Origin: WHSW01 sp963842795
Lineage (GTDB): Bacteria > Actinomycetota > Thermoleophilia > Solirubrobacterales > 70-9
Reading direction: 5' to 3'
Assembly (NCBI GenBank): GCA_963842795.1
Contig: CAWJHV010000010.1
Coordinates: forward strand, 62,001-126,000
Length of the DNA stretch: 64,000 bases
Made by a program: the position numbers and the translations under genes. The notes under the pieces were generated by a model that saw only the letters and a list, made by a program, of their open reading frames with translations, had not been told where the DNA came from and searched no databases. Below are positions 52,028-62,865 of the stretch, piece by piece (position 1 is the stretch's first letter; the number at the start of each line of letters is the position of its first letter).

Positions 52028-53203
52028 TTACTCGCCGGGCCAGTAGGCGATCTCGCCGGCGGCGAAGGTCGCCTCGACCAGGGGGACGCCGGGGCGGTAG
52101 ACGAGGTGGGCGTGGGAGGGCGCGTCGAGGACGACGGCGTCCGCGCGGGCCCCGGGGGAGAGATGCCCGATGTCGCTGCGCCGCAGCGCCCGAGCCCCGC
52201 CGGTCGTCGCCGCGGCGAGCGCCTCGTCGATCGTCATCCGCATGTCGCGCACCGCGAGCGCGATGCAGAACGACATCGAGGTCGTGTAGCTCGAGCCCGG
52301 GTTCGTGTTCGTGGCGATCGCGACCGCGACACCGGCGTCGATCGCGCGCCGCGCGTCGGGATAGGGCTGGCGGGTCGAGAAGTCGGTCGCCGGGAGGAAG
52401 GTGGCCACGGTCTCGCTCGCCGCGAGCGCCGCGATGTCGCCGTCGTCGAGGTAGGTGCAGTGGTCTACCGAAGCCGCGCCGAGCTCGACCGCCAGCCGGG
52501 CACCCGGCCCGGGACCGAGCTGGTTGCCATGCACCCGCAGCCCGAGGCCGGCGTCGCGCCCGGCGATCAGCATCGCCCGGGACTGGTCGAGATCGAAGGC
52601 CCCGCGCTCGCAGAAGACGTCGGTCCAGCGCGCGTACGGCCGGCAGGCTTCGAGCATCGGCCCGCAGACGAGCTCGACGTACTCGTCGGGCCGCGCCTCG
52701 TACTCGGACGGGAGCAGGTGGCCGCCGAGGAAGGTGACCTCGTCGGTGAGCTCGGCGGCGACCCGGCAGAGGCGCTCCTCCGATTCCACCTCGAGCCCGT
52801 AGCCCGACTTGACCTCGACCTCGGTGATCCCGGCGGCGAGCCCCTCCGCCCTCCGCGTCCGGGCGAGCGCCAGCAGCTCCTCCTCGCTCGCCGCGCGCGT
52901 CGCCTCGGTGGTGGCCCGGATCCCCCCCGCCTCGTAGGGACGCCCCGCCATCCTCGCCGCGAACTCCTCGCTGCGATCGCCGGCGAAGACGAGGTGCGTG
53001 TGGCTGTCGACGAAGCCGGGGATCACGCAGCGCCCCGCGGCGTCGAAGCGCTCGTCGGCGGCGGCGCCGGCAGCTTCGATCGCGACCACCCGGCCGTCCT
53101 CGATCACCAGCGCCGCGTCGCGGACGATCCCCAGCGGCCCCTCGCCGCGCTCGGGGTCGTTGGTGACCAGCAGGCCGATCCCGTCGATCGCCATCGTCGT
53201 CAT
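52028..53203 (-). CDS. hutI: Imidazolonepropionase
   Basis: Third step of histidine breakdown: hydrolyses 4-imidazolone-5-propionate to N-formimino-L-glutamate. Amidohydrolase of 391 residues with HTHLVFAGDR (metal ligands), EVKSGYGLEVESEERL, DVFCERGAFDLDQS, VHGNQLGPGPGARLAVELG and NTNPGSSYTTSM. Start ATG 53203 overlaps the hutF stop (ATGA). Last gene of the hut operon. Confidence 0.95.
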   Translation of the reverse strand: MTTMAIDGIGLLVTNDPERGEGPLGIVRDAALVIEDGRVVAIEAAGAAADERFDAAGRCVIPGFVDSHTHLVFAGDRSEEFAARMAGRPYEAGGIRATTEATRAASEEELLALARTRRAEGLAAGITEVEVKSGYGLEVESEERLCRVAAELTDEVTFLGGHLLPSEYEARPDEYVELVCGPMLEACRPYARWTDVFCERGAFDLDQSRAMLIAGRDAGLGLRVHGNQLGPGPGARLAVELGAASVDHCTYLDDGDIAALAASETVATFLPATDFSTRQPYPDARRAIDAGVAVAIATNTNPGSSYTTSMSFCIALAVRDMRMTIDEALAAATTGGARALRRSDIGHLSPGARADAVVLDAPSHAHLVYRPGVPLVEATFAAGEIAYWPGE

Positions 53204-54633
53204 CCGAGCACCCCGGCGATCGCCTCTCGCAGCTCGTGCGGCACGTCGAGATCCGCGTGCTCGCCGCCGCGGACGATCTCGCGCCCGGCGCAGATCACCC
53301 GCTCGACGTCGGCGGCGCCAGCGGCGAACAGGGCCGCATCGAGCGCGGTCTCGGGGGTGGCGCCGGCGAGGCGGACGCCGTCGAGCCCGATGGTGATCAG
53401 GTCGGCGACCGCGCCCGCCTCGATCGCCCCGGCCTCGGGCCAGCCGATGCAGGCGTGCCCGGCCGCGGTCGCGGCCCGAAGCAGCGAAGGGGCGTCGTGG
53501 CGGCCCCGCTCGCCGCTGGCGAGGCGCTCGTCGAGCTCGACCGCTCGTGCCTCCTCGAGCATGTCGATCGCCGCATGCGAGTCGGAGCCGAGGGCAAGTG
53601 TCGCTCCGGCGTCGGCGAGCGCCCGCGCCGGCCCGATGCCGTCGGCCAGGTCGCGCTCGGTTGTCGGGCACAGGCAGCAGCAACAGGCCGCCGCGCCTAT
53701 GGCTGCCGTGTCGGCGTCGGTGAGGTGGGTGGCGTGCACGGCGGTGAAGCGGGAGCTCAGCGCGCCGGAGGCCTCAAGCACCGCGGTCGGCGTGTTGCCG
53801 TAGGCGCCGATGCAGGCCTCGTTCTCGGCCGGCTGCTCGGAGACGTGGGCGTGCAGCGGCCGATCGCGCTGCGCCGCCCAGGCGGCCACGGTGGCGCACG
53901 CGGCGGGGTCGACCGCCCGGACGCTGTGGATCGCGGCTCCAATCCGCGCCCCCGGCCCGTCGGCGAGGCCGGCGACGCGATCGCCCCACGCCGCAGCGGT
54001 GCCGTCCGAGAAGCGCTCCTGCACCGGGCTCAACGGTTCGGCGATGCCTCCGTGCAGGTAGCAGGCGTCGAGGAGGGTGATCCGGATCCCGGCCTCGCCG
54101 GCGGCGGCGATCAGCGCCGCGCCGATCTCGTTCGGGTCGGCGTAGCGCTCACCGCCGGGCCCGTGGTGCAGGTAGTGGAACTCCCCCACGGCCGTCACCC
54201 CGGCCAGCGCCATCTCGGCGAAGGTCGCCCGCGCGAGGCGGAAGTAGCTCTCCGGGTCGAGGCGGTCGGCGACCGCGTACATCTGCTCGCGCCAGGTCCA
54301 GAAGCTGCCGCGACCGCGCTGCGCCCGGCCGCGCAGCGCGCGGTGGAACGCATGCGAGTGCGCGTTGGCGAATCCCGGCAGGGTCAGGCCCGCGAGGCGC
54401 ACGGCGCCCGCGGGCGGCGCGGGGACGCCGCTCTCGACCGCCGTGATCCGCTCGCCCTCGACCTCGACCACCACCCCCTCCTCGGCCCGCTCGCCGCCGA
54501 GCCAGGCGAGCTCACACCAGTAGGAATGAGGCCCCTCAACGGCGGCGCGGCTCGGCCTCGCTTCGCTCCGCCTCACATCAGGCGCCTCAACGGCGGCGCG
54601 GCTCGGCCTCGCTTCGCTCCGCCTCACAGTCAC
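53200..54633 (-). CDS. hutF: Formimidoylglutamate deiminase with repeat-derived N-terminus
   Basis: Deaminates N-formimino-L-glutamate to N-formyl-L-glutamate and ammonia. The amidohydrolase core has NAHSHAFHRALRG (metal His), FHYLHHGPGG, LHAHVSEQPAEN and LALGSDSHAAIDMLEEARAVE. GTG 54633 overlaps the def stop (GTGA). The first 34 residues are two copies of a 17-residue unit (VRRSEARPSRAAVEAPD) made by a DNA repeat; family homology starts only after it. GTGs at 54627 and 54576 open the two units and are alternative starts. Confidence 0.92.
   Translation of the reverse strand: MTVRRSEARPSRAAVEAPDVRRSEARPSRAAVEGPHSYWCELAWLGGERAEEGVVVEVEGERITAVESGVPAPPAGAVRLAGLTLPGFANAHSHAFHRALRGRAQRGRGSFWTWREQMYAVADRLDPESYFRLARATFAEMALAGVTAVGEFHYLHHGPGGERYADPNEIGAALIAAAGEAGIRITLLDACYLHGGIAEPLSPVQERFSDGTAAAWGDRVAGLADGPGARIGAAIHSVRAVDPAACATVAAWAAQRDRPLHAHVSEQPAENEACIGAYGNTPTAVLEASGALSSRFTAVHATHLTDADTAAIGAAACCCCLCPTTERDLADGIGPARALADAGATLALGSDSHAAIDMLEEARAVELDERLASGERGRHDAPSLLRAATAAGHACIGWPEAGAIEAGAVADLITIGLDGVRLAGATPETALDAALFAAGAADVERVICAGREIVRGGEHADLDVPHELREAIAGVLG
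54534..54628 (-). repeat. 44-bp repeat, two copies at 51-bp spacing, inside hutF
   Basis: Copies at 54534-54577 and 54585-54628 are identical over 44 bases. On the minus strand the core is GGCGGAGCGAAGCGAGGCC, which contains the very stable mini-hairpin GCGAAGC. The spacing of 51 bases is 17 codons. The GCGAAGCG core is shared with the 39-bp repeat in the kinase operon. Confidence 0.93.
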
Positions 54634-55201
54634 GATCCGACCCGCTCGACAAGCTCGCGCGCGCGGCGCTCGAAGTCCTCGCGGCCGAAGCGCTCGTACT
54701 GCTCCCAGGTCGAGAGCGTCCGCGGATCGGCGCGATCGACGAACAGGATCCCGTCGAGGTGATCGACCTCGTGCTGGAACGTCCCGGCGGTCAGACCGCG
54801 CCTGACCTCCTCCCGCTCGACGCCGTCGCGATCGAGATACCGGAGGCGGATGTTGACCTGACGCGAGACCTCGCCCCGCATCCCGGGCACCGACAGACAG
54901 CCCTCGTTGATGATCGCGAGCTCGTCGCCGAGCGGCTCGATCACGGGATTGACGAACACGGTCAGCGGGATCGGAGGCTTGTAGGGATAACGGGGGTTGC
55001 CCGGCTCGACCTCGGCGATCGCGATCCGCACCGGCTCGCCGACCTGGGGGGCGGCGATCCCGGCCCCGTGCGCGGCCCGCTTGGTGTCGATCATGTCGTC
55101 GATCAGCCGCTGGACCTGTGGCGTCGCGAGCTCCTCTGCCGACACCTCGCGAGCGCGCTCGCGAAGCACCGGGTCGCCGAGCTCGCGGATGTCCAGGACC
55201 G

Positions 55202-55205
<4 letters not shown>
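54630..55205 (-). CDS. def: Peptide deformylase family protein inside the hut operon
   Basis: Metal-dependent deformylase of 191 residues with all three catalytic motifs: GAGIAAPQ (47-54), EGCLS (101-105, Cys103) and QHEVDH (144-149). The known family removes the formyl group from nascent N-formyl-methionine. It starts at GTG overlapping the hutU stop and ends overlapping the hutF start, so it is an integral cistron of the hut operon. Since HutF makes N-formyl-glutamate and no hutG is present, it might deformylate that product, or simply be the housekeeping Def. A C-terminal helical tail (160-191) is present. Confidence 0.92.
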
Positions 55206-56859
<1,654 letters not shown>

Positions 56860-56863
<4 letters not shown>

Positions 56864-58398
56864 AGCATTTCTCCGATCCGCTCCTCGACCGCCGCCAAGA
56901 GCGCACCGTCGCGCAGCAGGCCCTCGACAGCGCCGAGCTCCGGCGCCAACCATCGGTCCGGGCCGACGCCCGGAACCACCTCGCGCAGGGCGGCGACCGC
57001 GGCGGCGGTCCCCTCGGCGGGCGCCAGCGGCGCGCGAAGCTCGAGCGCCCGGGCGGCGCAGGTGAGCTCGACCGCGAGGATGCGGCGCAGGTTGTCGACC
57101 ACCGCGCGCAGCTTGCGCGCCGCGCCCCAACCCATCGAGACGTGGTCCTCCTGCATCGCGCTGGTCGGCAGCGAGTCGACGGCGGCGGGCGCGGCCAGGC
57201 GGCGGTTCTCGGCCACCATCGCCGCCTGCGTGTACTGGCCCAGCATCAGCCCGGAGTCGACCCCGGGATCGCCGGCGAGGAAGGGCGGCAGCCCGTGCGA
57301 GCGATTCGCGTCGAGCAGCCGGTCGGTGCGCCGCTCGCTGATCGAGCCGACCTCGGCGGCGGCGATCGCGAGGAAGTCGCAGGCGAGCGCCACCGGGGCG
57401 CCGTGGAAGTTGCCGCAGGACTCGACCCGTCCGTCGGGGAGCACCATCGGGTTGTCGATCGCCGAGACGAGCTCGGCCGCGGCCACCGATCCGGCGTGGG
57501 CCGCGGTATCGCGGGCGGCGCCGTGGACCTGGGGGGTGCAGCGGATCGAGTAGGCGTCCTGGACCCTGGGGTCGCCCTCCCGATGGCTGGCGACGATCGC
57601 CGAGCGCTCGAGCAGCCGGCGCAGGTTCGCGGCGCTCGCCGCCTGGCCCGGCTGCGGGCGGAGTGCGATCAGGTCCTCGGCAAAGGCGCGATCGGTGCCG
57701 AGCAGGGACTCCGTGGTCATCGCGCCGGCGACGTCGGCGACCCGCAGCAGGTGGTCGAGGTCGGCGAGCGCCAGGACCAGCATCCCGAGGATCCCGTCGG
57801 TGCCGTTGATCAACGCCAGCCCCTCCTTCGGGCCGAGCACGGGCGGCTCGATCCCGGCTTCGCGAAGCGCTTCGGCCGCCGCCAGCCGGGCGCCGGCCGC
57901 GTCGACCACCTCGCCCTCGCCGATCAGCGCGAGCGCGCAGTGGGCGAGCGGGGCGAGGTCTCCACTGGCGCCGAGCGAGCCGTGCTCGGGGACGACCGGG
58001 TCGAGCCCCGCGGCCAGCATCGCCAGCATCGCCTCCGCGAGCACCGGGCGGGCGCCGGAGCGGCCCATGGCCAGTGAGCGGGCGCGCAGGAAGAGCATCG
58101 CGCGGACCACCTCCCGTTCCACCGGCGGGCCCATGCCGGCGGCGTGCGAGCGCACCAGCGCTCGCTGCAGCTCCGTCCGGCGGGCGGCTGGAATTCGCGT
58201 CTGCGCCAGCGAGCCGAACCCTGTGGAGATCCCGTAGGCGGGCTCGTCCGACTCGGCGAGCCGGGCGACCACCGCGGCCGTCTCCTCCATCGCCGCCCGG
58301 GCGTCGGCGCTCAAGCGGGCGGGCGTTCCGTCGCGGGCGACCGAGACGACCTGCTCGGCGGTCGCCCCGTCGGGCCCGAGCTCGATCGTCGCCGTCAC
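56860..58398 (-). CDS. hutH: Histidine ammonia-lyase
   Basis: First step of histidine catabolism: histidine to urocanate plus ammonia. From GTG 58398 the protein has 512 residues. The Ala-Ser-Gly that forms the MIO electrophile is in GSLGASGDLAPL; other marks are YGISTGFGSLA, LINGTDGILG, VQDAYSIRCTPQVHGAARDT and GNFHGAPVALACD. First of five coupled cistrons (hutH, hutU, def, hutF, hutI), starting four bases after the CapA-like stop, so the hut genes may be co-transcribed with it. Confidence 0.96.
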
Positions 58399-58402
58399 CC
58401 GA

Positions 58403-59575
58403 TCAGAACTCCGGCTTGAAGCCGTCGCCCCTGCCCACCACCGAGACGGTGCGATCGTGCGACGCATTCAGCTCGCCGCCGCCGGATGGCGTCGCGGGCA
58501 GGACCACGTAGTCGCTCATCCGGACCCACGTCGGGACGTAGGTCACCCGCCGCACGGTCACGCGGTCGCCGACCGCCTTGAAATGCAGCAGGGCGATGAT
58601 CCCGTCCTGGGTCTCGGTCGGCAGCCCGCTCGAGGCGCCCTGGTTGGAGACCAGGTTGCCCTCGCTGAAGACCACGAACTTGCCGTTCATCCGCTCGATC
58701 GGCTGCACCATGTGCGGGCCCTGGCCGACGACGACGCTGATCACCTTCGCGGAGGTGAGCTTCTTCGCCACCGCGCGCTGCGACCCGTTGGGGCTCTGTG
58801 AGTTCTCGGTGCCCCAGTGGATCTGGGCGATGACCGCGTCGGCGCCCGCGTCGCGCGCCTCGCGGGCGTCGTGGATGATCGCCTTCGCGCCCGCCTTCGG
58901 GTTGTTGGCCGGGTACTCGTTCACCGACCACGGGTGCGGCGCCGGGATCCCGTTGGTCGCGTCGGTGTAGGCGACGAAACCGACCTTGACCCCGTGGACG
59001 TTCACGATCGTGGGCCGCCCCGCCGCCTTCTCGGAGCTGAACGAGCCGGTGTGGTCGATGTCGCGCTTGTGCAGGGCCTTCACCGTGCCGTCGATGCCCT
59101 TCTGTCCCTGGTCGAGCGAGTGGTTGGAGGCGGTGCTGCAGGCATCCCAGCCGCTGCGGCGGATCGAGGCCGCGAGCCCGGTCGGCGTGTTGAAGATCGG
59201 ATAGGTCGAGGGCGGGCCGGGGCCCATCGGGGTCTCGAGGTGACAGAGGCCGAGATCGACCTTGGCGACGTAGGGCTCGATCCGGTCGAAGAAGGGGGCG
59301 AAGTCGTACTCGCCGCCGTTCCCGTTGGCGAGCGCCTGGTCGAGCAGGGGCTGGTGCATGAGCAGGTCGCCGCTGGCCGAGACGGTGAAGTGCACCGCGC
59401 CCGGCTTCGCCGCGGCCTCGTCAGCGGCCGCGGACTCGGGCGCGGCCTCCGTGCGCCCCTCAGCGGGCGGCGAGGTCGTCTTGCCCTCGCCGCCGTCGAC
59501 GACCACCAGCCAGACCGCGACCGCCGAGCCGACGACGCACACGACCGCGAACGCAGCCGCCAGCCAGCGAGTCAT
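58403..59575 (-). CDS. CapA-like (poly-gamma-glutamate synthesis) protein
   Basis: 390 residues. A signal anchor (about 4-26) and acidic Ala/Glu linker lead to a CapA/PgsA-type metallophosphatase-like domain with SASGDLLMHQPL, LGLCHLETPM, ASNHSLDQGQKGI, VGFVAYTDATNG and VIAQIHWGTE, the last with GQGPHMVQPIER. The domain is extracytoplasmic and often linked to envelope or poly-glutamate functions; no capB or capC lies nearby. Its ATG overlaps the stop of the hypothetical protein gene upstream (ATGA). Confidence 0.87.
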   Translation of the reverse strand: MTRWLAAAFAVVCVVGSAVAVWLVVVDGGEGKTTSPPAEGRTEAAPESAAADEAAAKPGAVHFTVSASGDLLMHQPLLDQALANGNGGEYDFAPFFDRIEPYVAKVDLGLCHLETPMGPGPPSTYPIFNTPTGLAASIRRSGWDACSTASNHSLDQGQKGIDGTVKALHKRDIDHTGSFSSEKAAGRPTIVNVHGVKVGFVAYTDATNGIPAPHPWSVNEYPANNPKAGAKAIIHDAREARDAGADAVIAQIHWGTENSQSPNGSQRAVAKKLTSAKVISVVVGQGPHMVQPIERMNGKFVVFSEGNLVSNQGASSGLPTETQDGIIALLHFKAVGDRVTVRRVTYVPTWVRMSDYVVLPATPSGGGELNASHDRTVSVVGRGDGFKPEF

Positions 59576-60261
59576 TCTTCTGAGTCCGGCTCCTCGTCGC
59601 CGGCCTCGGCGTCCGCATAGAGGCTCTCCGAGGCGAGCTGGCGCACCGAGCGATCCCAGAGCTTGACCTCGAGATAGAGGTCGTCGCCGAAGCCGTGTAC
59701 GGCGTCGACCGCCACCAGGGTGAAGCGGCCCTCGGCCACCGGCGCCTGGTCGAGCGGATCGCCGTCGAGCTCGGCGGTCGCGGCGACGGCCCCGCGCACC
59801 AGCGGCAGGCCCCAGACGAGGGTGACGTCGCCTCCCCGGCCGCCGTCAGTGCGCCAGTCGCCGATCACGTCGTCGTTGAGGTCGATCTTCCAGTCCGGGT
59901 TGCCCTCGGCGGTGACGTCGGTGAAGTCGACCTTCGAGCGCAGGTCCGCGGGCTCGTCGCCGTCGTCGCCCGGGGCGAAGGAGACCCAGCCGTAGAACTC
60001 GGCGAGCACCGACTCGCCGTCCTCGTCCGTGGTCTCGTCGGCCGCGCGCCCGCTCGCCGGCACGTAGACGCGGCCGCCCCAGGCGCGATCGGGGAACCAG
60101 CGCACCGTCTCGGGGTCGAGGGCCGACCCCGCCTCGGCGGCCAGCGACTCACAGCCGCGGGCGAACTCGTCGCGCAGGCGCTCCTCCCAGCGCCCGTACG
60201 GCCGTCCCTCCTGGGCGGCGTCGGCGATGAAGCGCGGAAATGGTCGCTTGGTCGGCGGCAT
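59572..60261 (-). CDS. Hypothetical acidic protein
   Basis: 229 residues, soluble, acidic tail (EAGDEEPDSEE). Begins MPPTKRPFPRFIADAAQEGR, continues with YGRWEERLRDEFARGCESLA and contains several beta-strand-like segments (GRVYVPASGRA; WKIDLNDDVIGDWR; RFTLVAVDAVHGFGDDLYLE). I cannot assign a family. The start follows TAGTCT by nine bases, so the promoter of the CapA-hut run may be here. It is coupled to the CapA-like gene. Confidence 0.68.
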   Translation of the reverse strand: MPPTKRPFPRFIADAAQEGRPYGRWEERLRDEFARGCESLAAEAGSALDPETVRWFPDRAWGGRVYVPASGRAADETTDEDGESVLAEFYGWVSFAPGDDGDEPADLRSKVDFTDVTAEGNPDWKIDLNDDVIGDWRTDGGRGGDVTLVWGLPLVRGAVAATAELDGDPLDQAPVAEGRFTLVAVDAVHGFGDDLYLEVKLWDRSVRQLASESLYADAEAGDEEPDSEE

Positions 60262-60270
60262 CCGGGGGCC

Positions 60271-60276
60271 AGACTA
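60271..60276 (-). promoter_or_regulatory. -10-like TAGTCT, leaderless promoter
   Basis: TAGTCT ends nine bases before ATG 60261 with no ribosome site. The transcript would include the hypothetical protein, CapA-like gene and hut genes, since spacing between all of them is minimal. Confidence 0.4.
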
Positions 60277-60284
60277 CCCCGGGC

Positions 60285-60992
60285 TCAGTTCCCGAGCAGG
60301 TTGCTCAGGGCCCCGGCCGCGCCGCCCCCGGCGGCGACCCTGCCCTCCGACGGCTGCAGCAGCAGCCAGCCCTGGCCCGAGAACGCGAGCTGGATCGTCT
60401 CCCCCGAGCCCTTGCCGATGAACGTCTTCAGGTTGACGTCGGCCTTCACCGAGCTCGAGACGCCCTCCGACCAGGTGATCGCGGCCTGCGGGTCGGCGAA
60501 CGTGTCGGCACCGTCGATCTGGATCATCACCGGCGGTCCGTCGGTGACCAGGGCGACGGTGCCGGTGCCCGAGAGCTCCATGTTGTAGAGGCCTCCTGAG
60601 AGCGCCCCCGAGGCGCCCTCGACGCGCTTGATGTCCCAGTCGATCCCGGACTCGAAGGCGAGCACGTGCGGGCCGTTGACCGTGATCGTCTCGCCGGCGA
60701 GCGCCAGCAGCTGGATCTCCTGTGCGGTGTCGGCGAGGAAGACCTCCCCGGTGCCGGTCACCTTCATCAGCTGAGTGCCCTCGTTGGTGACCGCCTTCTT
60801 CAGCATCCGCGAAAGCCCGCCGGAGCCCGCGTGCTCGAAGCGCACGTCGCCCTGGTAGGCGATCATCGAGCCGAGCTTCGTCTGGATCTCCTCGCCGGTC
60901 AGCTCGACCTTGAGCAGCTTCGAGTTCTGGAGCCGAAACGACTCGCCGCCCTCGGTTTCCTTGAACTGCGCCAACGCCTGCTCGACCGACAC
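60285..60992 (-). CDS. AIM24 family protein
   Basis: 235 residues from GTG 60992; GAGGAGG stands six bases upstream. The family (TIGR00266/AIM24) is a duplicated beta-prism fold: repeats such as LKVELTGEEIQTKLGSMIAY, AGSGGLSRMLKKAVTNEG and MKVTGTGEVFLAD, with VEGASGALSGGLYNMELSGT in the second half. Role unknown in bacteria. The C-terminus is Gly/Ala-rich (AAGGGAAGALSN). It stands 41 bases after the methyltransferase gene. Confidence 0.9.
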   Translation of the reverse strand: MSVEQALAQFKETEGGESFRLQNSKLLKVELTGEEIQTKLGSMIAYQGDVRFEHAGSGGLSRMLKKAVTNEGTQLMKVTGTGEVFLADTAQEIQLLALAGETITVNGPHVLAFESGIDWDIKRVEGASGALSGGLYNMELSGTGTVALVTDGPPVMIQIDGADTFADPQAAITWSEGVSSSVKADVNLKTFIGKGSGETIQLAFSGQGWLLLQPSEGRVAAGGGAAGALSNLLGN

Positions 60993-61033
60993 CGCTACCT
61001 CCTCGTCGTGGATTCGCGCCCAGGCTAGATGAG

Positions 61034-61798
61034 TCACAGACCGCGCGGGCTCGCCAGGAGCCAGTCCTGCGGACCGTCTCGAAACTCGGCCACGAGCAGC
61101 TCGCGGTCGATCCGGCGCAGGCCCCCGATCGGCCGCAGCTGGGGGTCGAAGAGGCTCGCGCGGCGGATCTCGGCCGAGATCAGCTCGAGCTCGTGGCTGG
61201 CCGCGAACCGGGCCTCGAGCCGGGCGCGCACGTCGGCGTCGATCGCGGGATGGAGCTCGACCAGCAGCGAGGCGTCGCGCAGCCACGGGACCCGGTCGGG
61301 GTCGGCGAGCTCGCTCTCGGCGCCCTCGCAGTCCATGATCACCGCGGTGCCCCCGGCGCCGCCGGGCGCGATCGCGGCCAGCTCCGAGATCGTGCACAGG
61401 CCGCGAAGCTCGATCCGGTCGGCGACCGAATTGCGGTCGGCCAGCGCCGCGGACGCCGAGCGCAGCACAGGATCGAGCTCGAACCCGATCACCCGGGCGC
61501 CCGGGAGGCGCAGCGCCAGCCCGACCGCGTAGTAGCCCTCGGCCGAGCCGACGTTGATCACGGTCGCCGGGCGCTCGGCGACGATCCCCTCGACCGCCGG
61601 GTGCAGCTCGAGCTCGAAGCTCCCGACCTGGTACGGCCCCGAGAACAGCATCCGCGGGACGAAGCCCGCCGGATAGCGCATGCCGGCGAAGGGGCCGGTG
61701 AGCACGCGGCAGCGGCTGGCGATCGCGACCCGGGCCCCGGGGTAGGCGAACGGCGAGAGCAGCCACCAGGCCGGCTTCGGCACGCCCAAGGGAGACAC
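61034..61798 (-). CDS. FkbM-like SAM-dependent methyltransferase
   Basis: 254 residues from GTG 61798, which follows the galT stop by five bases; other GTG/TTG codons nearby are alternatives. An N-terminal helical region (1-75) precedes the Rossmann fold: VINVGSAEGYYAVGLALRLP (SAM loop), VIGFELDPVLR, and VIMDCEGAESEL with the acidic tip. The mix resembles FkbM-family sugar or lipid O-methyltransferases. Substrate unknown; location after galT suggests a glycan substrate. Confidence 0.75.
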   Translation of the reverse strand: MSPLGVPKPAWWLLSPFAYPGARVAIASRCRVLTGPFAGMRYPAGFVPRMLFSGPYQVGSFELELHPAVEGIVAERPATVINVGSAEGYYAVGLALRLPGARVIGFELDPVLRSASAALADRNSVADRIELRGLCTISELAAIAPGGAGGTAVIMDCEGAESELADPDRVPWLRDASLLVELHPAIDADVRARLEARFAASHELELISAEIRRASLFDPQLRPIGGLRRIDRELLVAEFRDGPQDWLLASPRGL

Positions 61799-61803
61799 TC
61801 CGG

Positions 61804-62865
61804 TCAGGAGAGCGCGCCGCGAAGGTCGGCCGCGGCCCGCTCGGGCGCGTAGACGTTGATCGGCACCTCGGTGCCGAGCTCGAAGCCGGCGGCGATCGTC
61901 AGCCGGGGAACGATGTCGAGGTGCCAGCAGAACTCGTCGGCCCCGCGCGGGGCGGTGCGCACCCAGAGGTTGAGCTGCGGGACGGCTCCGAGCACGGCCT
62001 CGAGCGCGCCGAGCGCGGTGGCGATCATCGCCGCGCCCCGGTCGTCGTCCTCGAACCGCGGCGCCGGGCTGCGCGGGATCAGCCGCAGCGCGAAGGGCGA
62101 GCGCGACGCCCACGGGCAGATCAGGAGGACCTCGTCGTCCACCGCGACCAGGCGCTCCCGCCGACGAACCTCCTCGGTGGCGACGTCGGCGAGCAGATGC
62201 GAGCCCATCGTCCGCTCGTGATAGGCGGTCGCCCGCTCGCGCTCGCGCGCGATCGCGGCGGGCACGAAGCCGAGCGCGTACAGCTGCGAATGGGAGTGCT
62301 CGAGCGACGCCCCGGCCTCGGGGCCCTCGTTGACGATCAGGTGCACGTAGGCGGCATCGGCGTGCGCGCGCATCCGCTCCCGCCAGGCGGCGACGGCGCC
62401 GGCGAGCCGCCCGCGCCGCAGCCGCGCCAGCGAGGTCTCATGCTCGGGAGCGCTGACGACCACCTCGTGGGCCCCGGCGGCGGGCTGGGAGCGAAACAGG
62501 TCGGCCTGGCCGCGGGTCGCGGCGCCGAGGGGATCGATGGAGCTGGTGATGCCGCTCTCGAGGGCCGGCTGCTCGGGCCCCGTCGCTCCTTGCTCGGCCT
62601 CCGGCTCGTAGAGGACCGGGTAGAGGTTGGGAACCGAGCGGGCGGTCCAGCCCGGGGTGTCGGGATCGCCGCCGCCGGGTCGTTCGGCCCAGACCTCGGG
62701 CGGGGTGCGGTCCTCGCGACCCTCGCAGAAGGGACACCGCTCCGCGGCGTCGGGCCTCGGCTCCGCCGGGCGGGGGTCGAAGGCGTCCGGGCGCTCGGCG
62801 CGGCCGGGAGCGAGAATCGCCCGCAGGCCGGTGAGCTGGTCGATCCTGATCTCGGGGGAGGTCAG
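61804..62865 (-). CDS. galT: Galactose-1-phosphate uridylyltransferase (GalT family)
   Basis: 353 residues if initiated at CTG 62865, which overlaps the SPFH stop (CTGA). That start is inferred because RIDQLTGLRAILAPGRAERP and the zinc pair CPFC (Cys44, Cys47) are essential family features, and no ATG, GTG or TTG occurs in frame before them. The nucleophile motif is HSHSQ (190-194). Residues 87-131 are a low-complexity insertion between VLY and AHEVVV. Acts in galactose or nucleotide-sugar exchange; HIT-like fold. Confidence 0.85.
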   Translation of the reverse strand: MTSPEIRIDQLTGLRAILAPGRAERPDAFDPRPAEPRPDAAERCPFCEGREDRTPPEVWAERPGGGDPDTPGWTARSVPNLYPVLYEPEAEQGATGPEQPALESGITSSIDPLGAATRGQADLFRSQPAAGAHEVVVSAPEHETSLARLRRGRLAGAVAAWRERMRAHADAAYVHLIVNEGPEAGASLEHSHSQLYALGFVPAAIARERERATAYHERTMGSHLLADVATEEVRRRERLVAVDDEVLLICPWASRSPFALRLIPRSPAPRFEDDDRGAAMIATALGALEAVLGAVPQLNLWVRTAPRGADEFCWHLDIVPRLTIAAGFELGTEVPINVYAPERAAADLRGALS

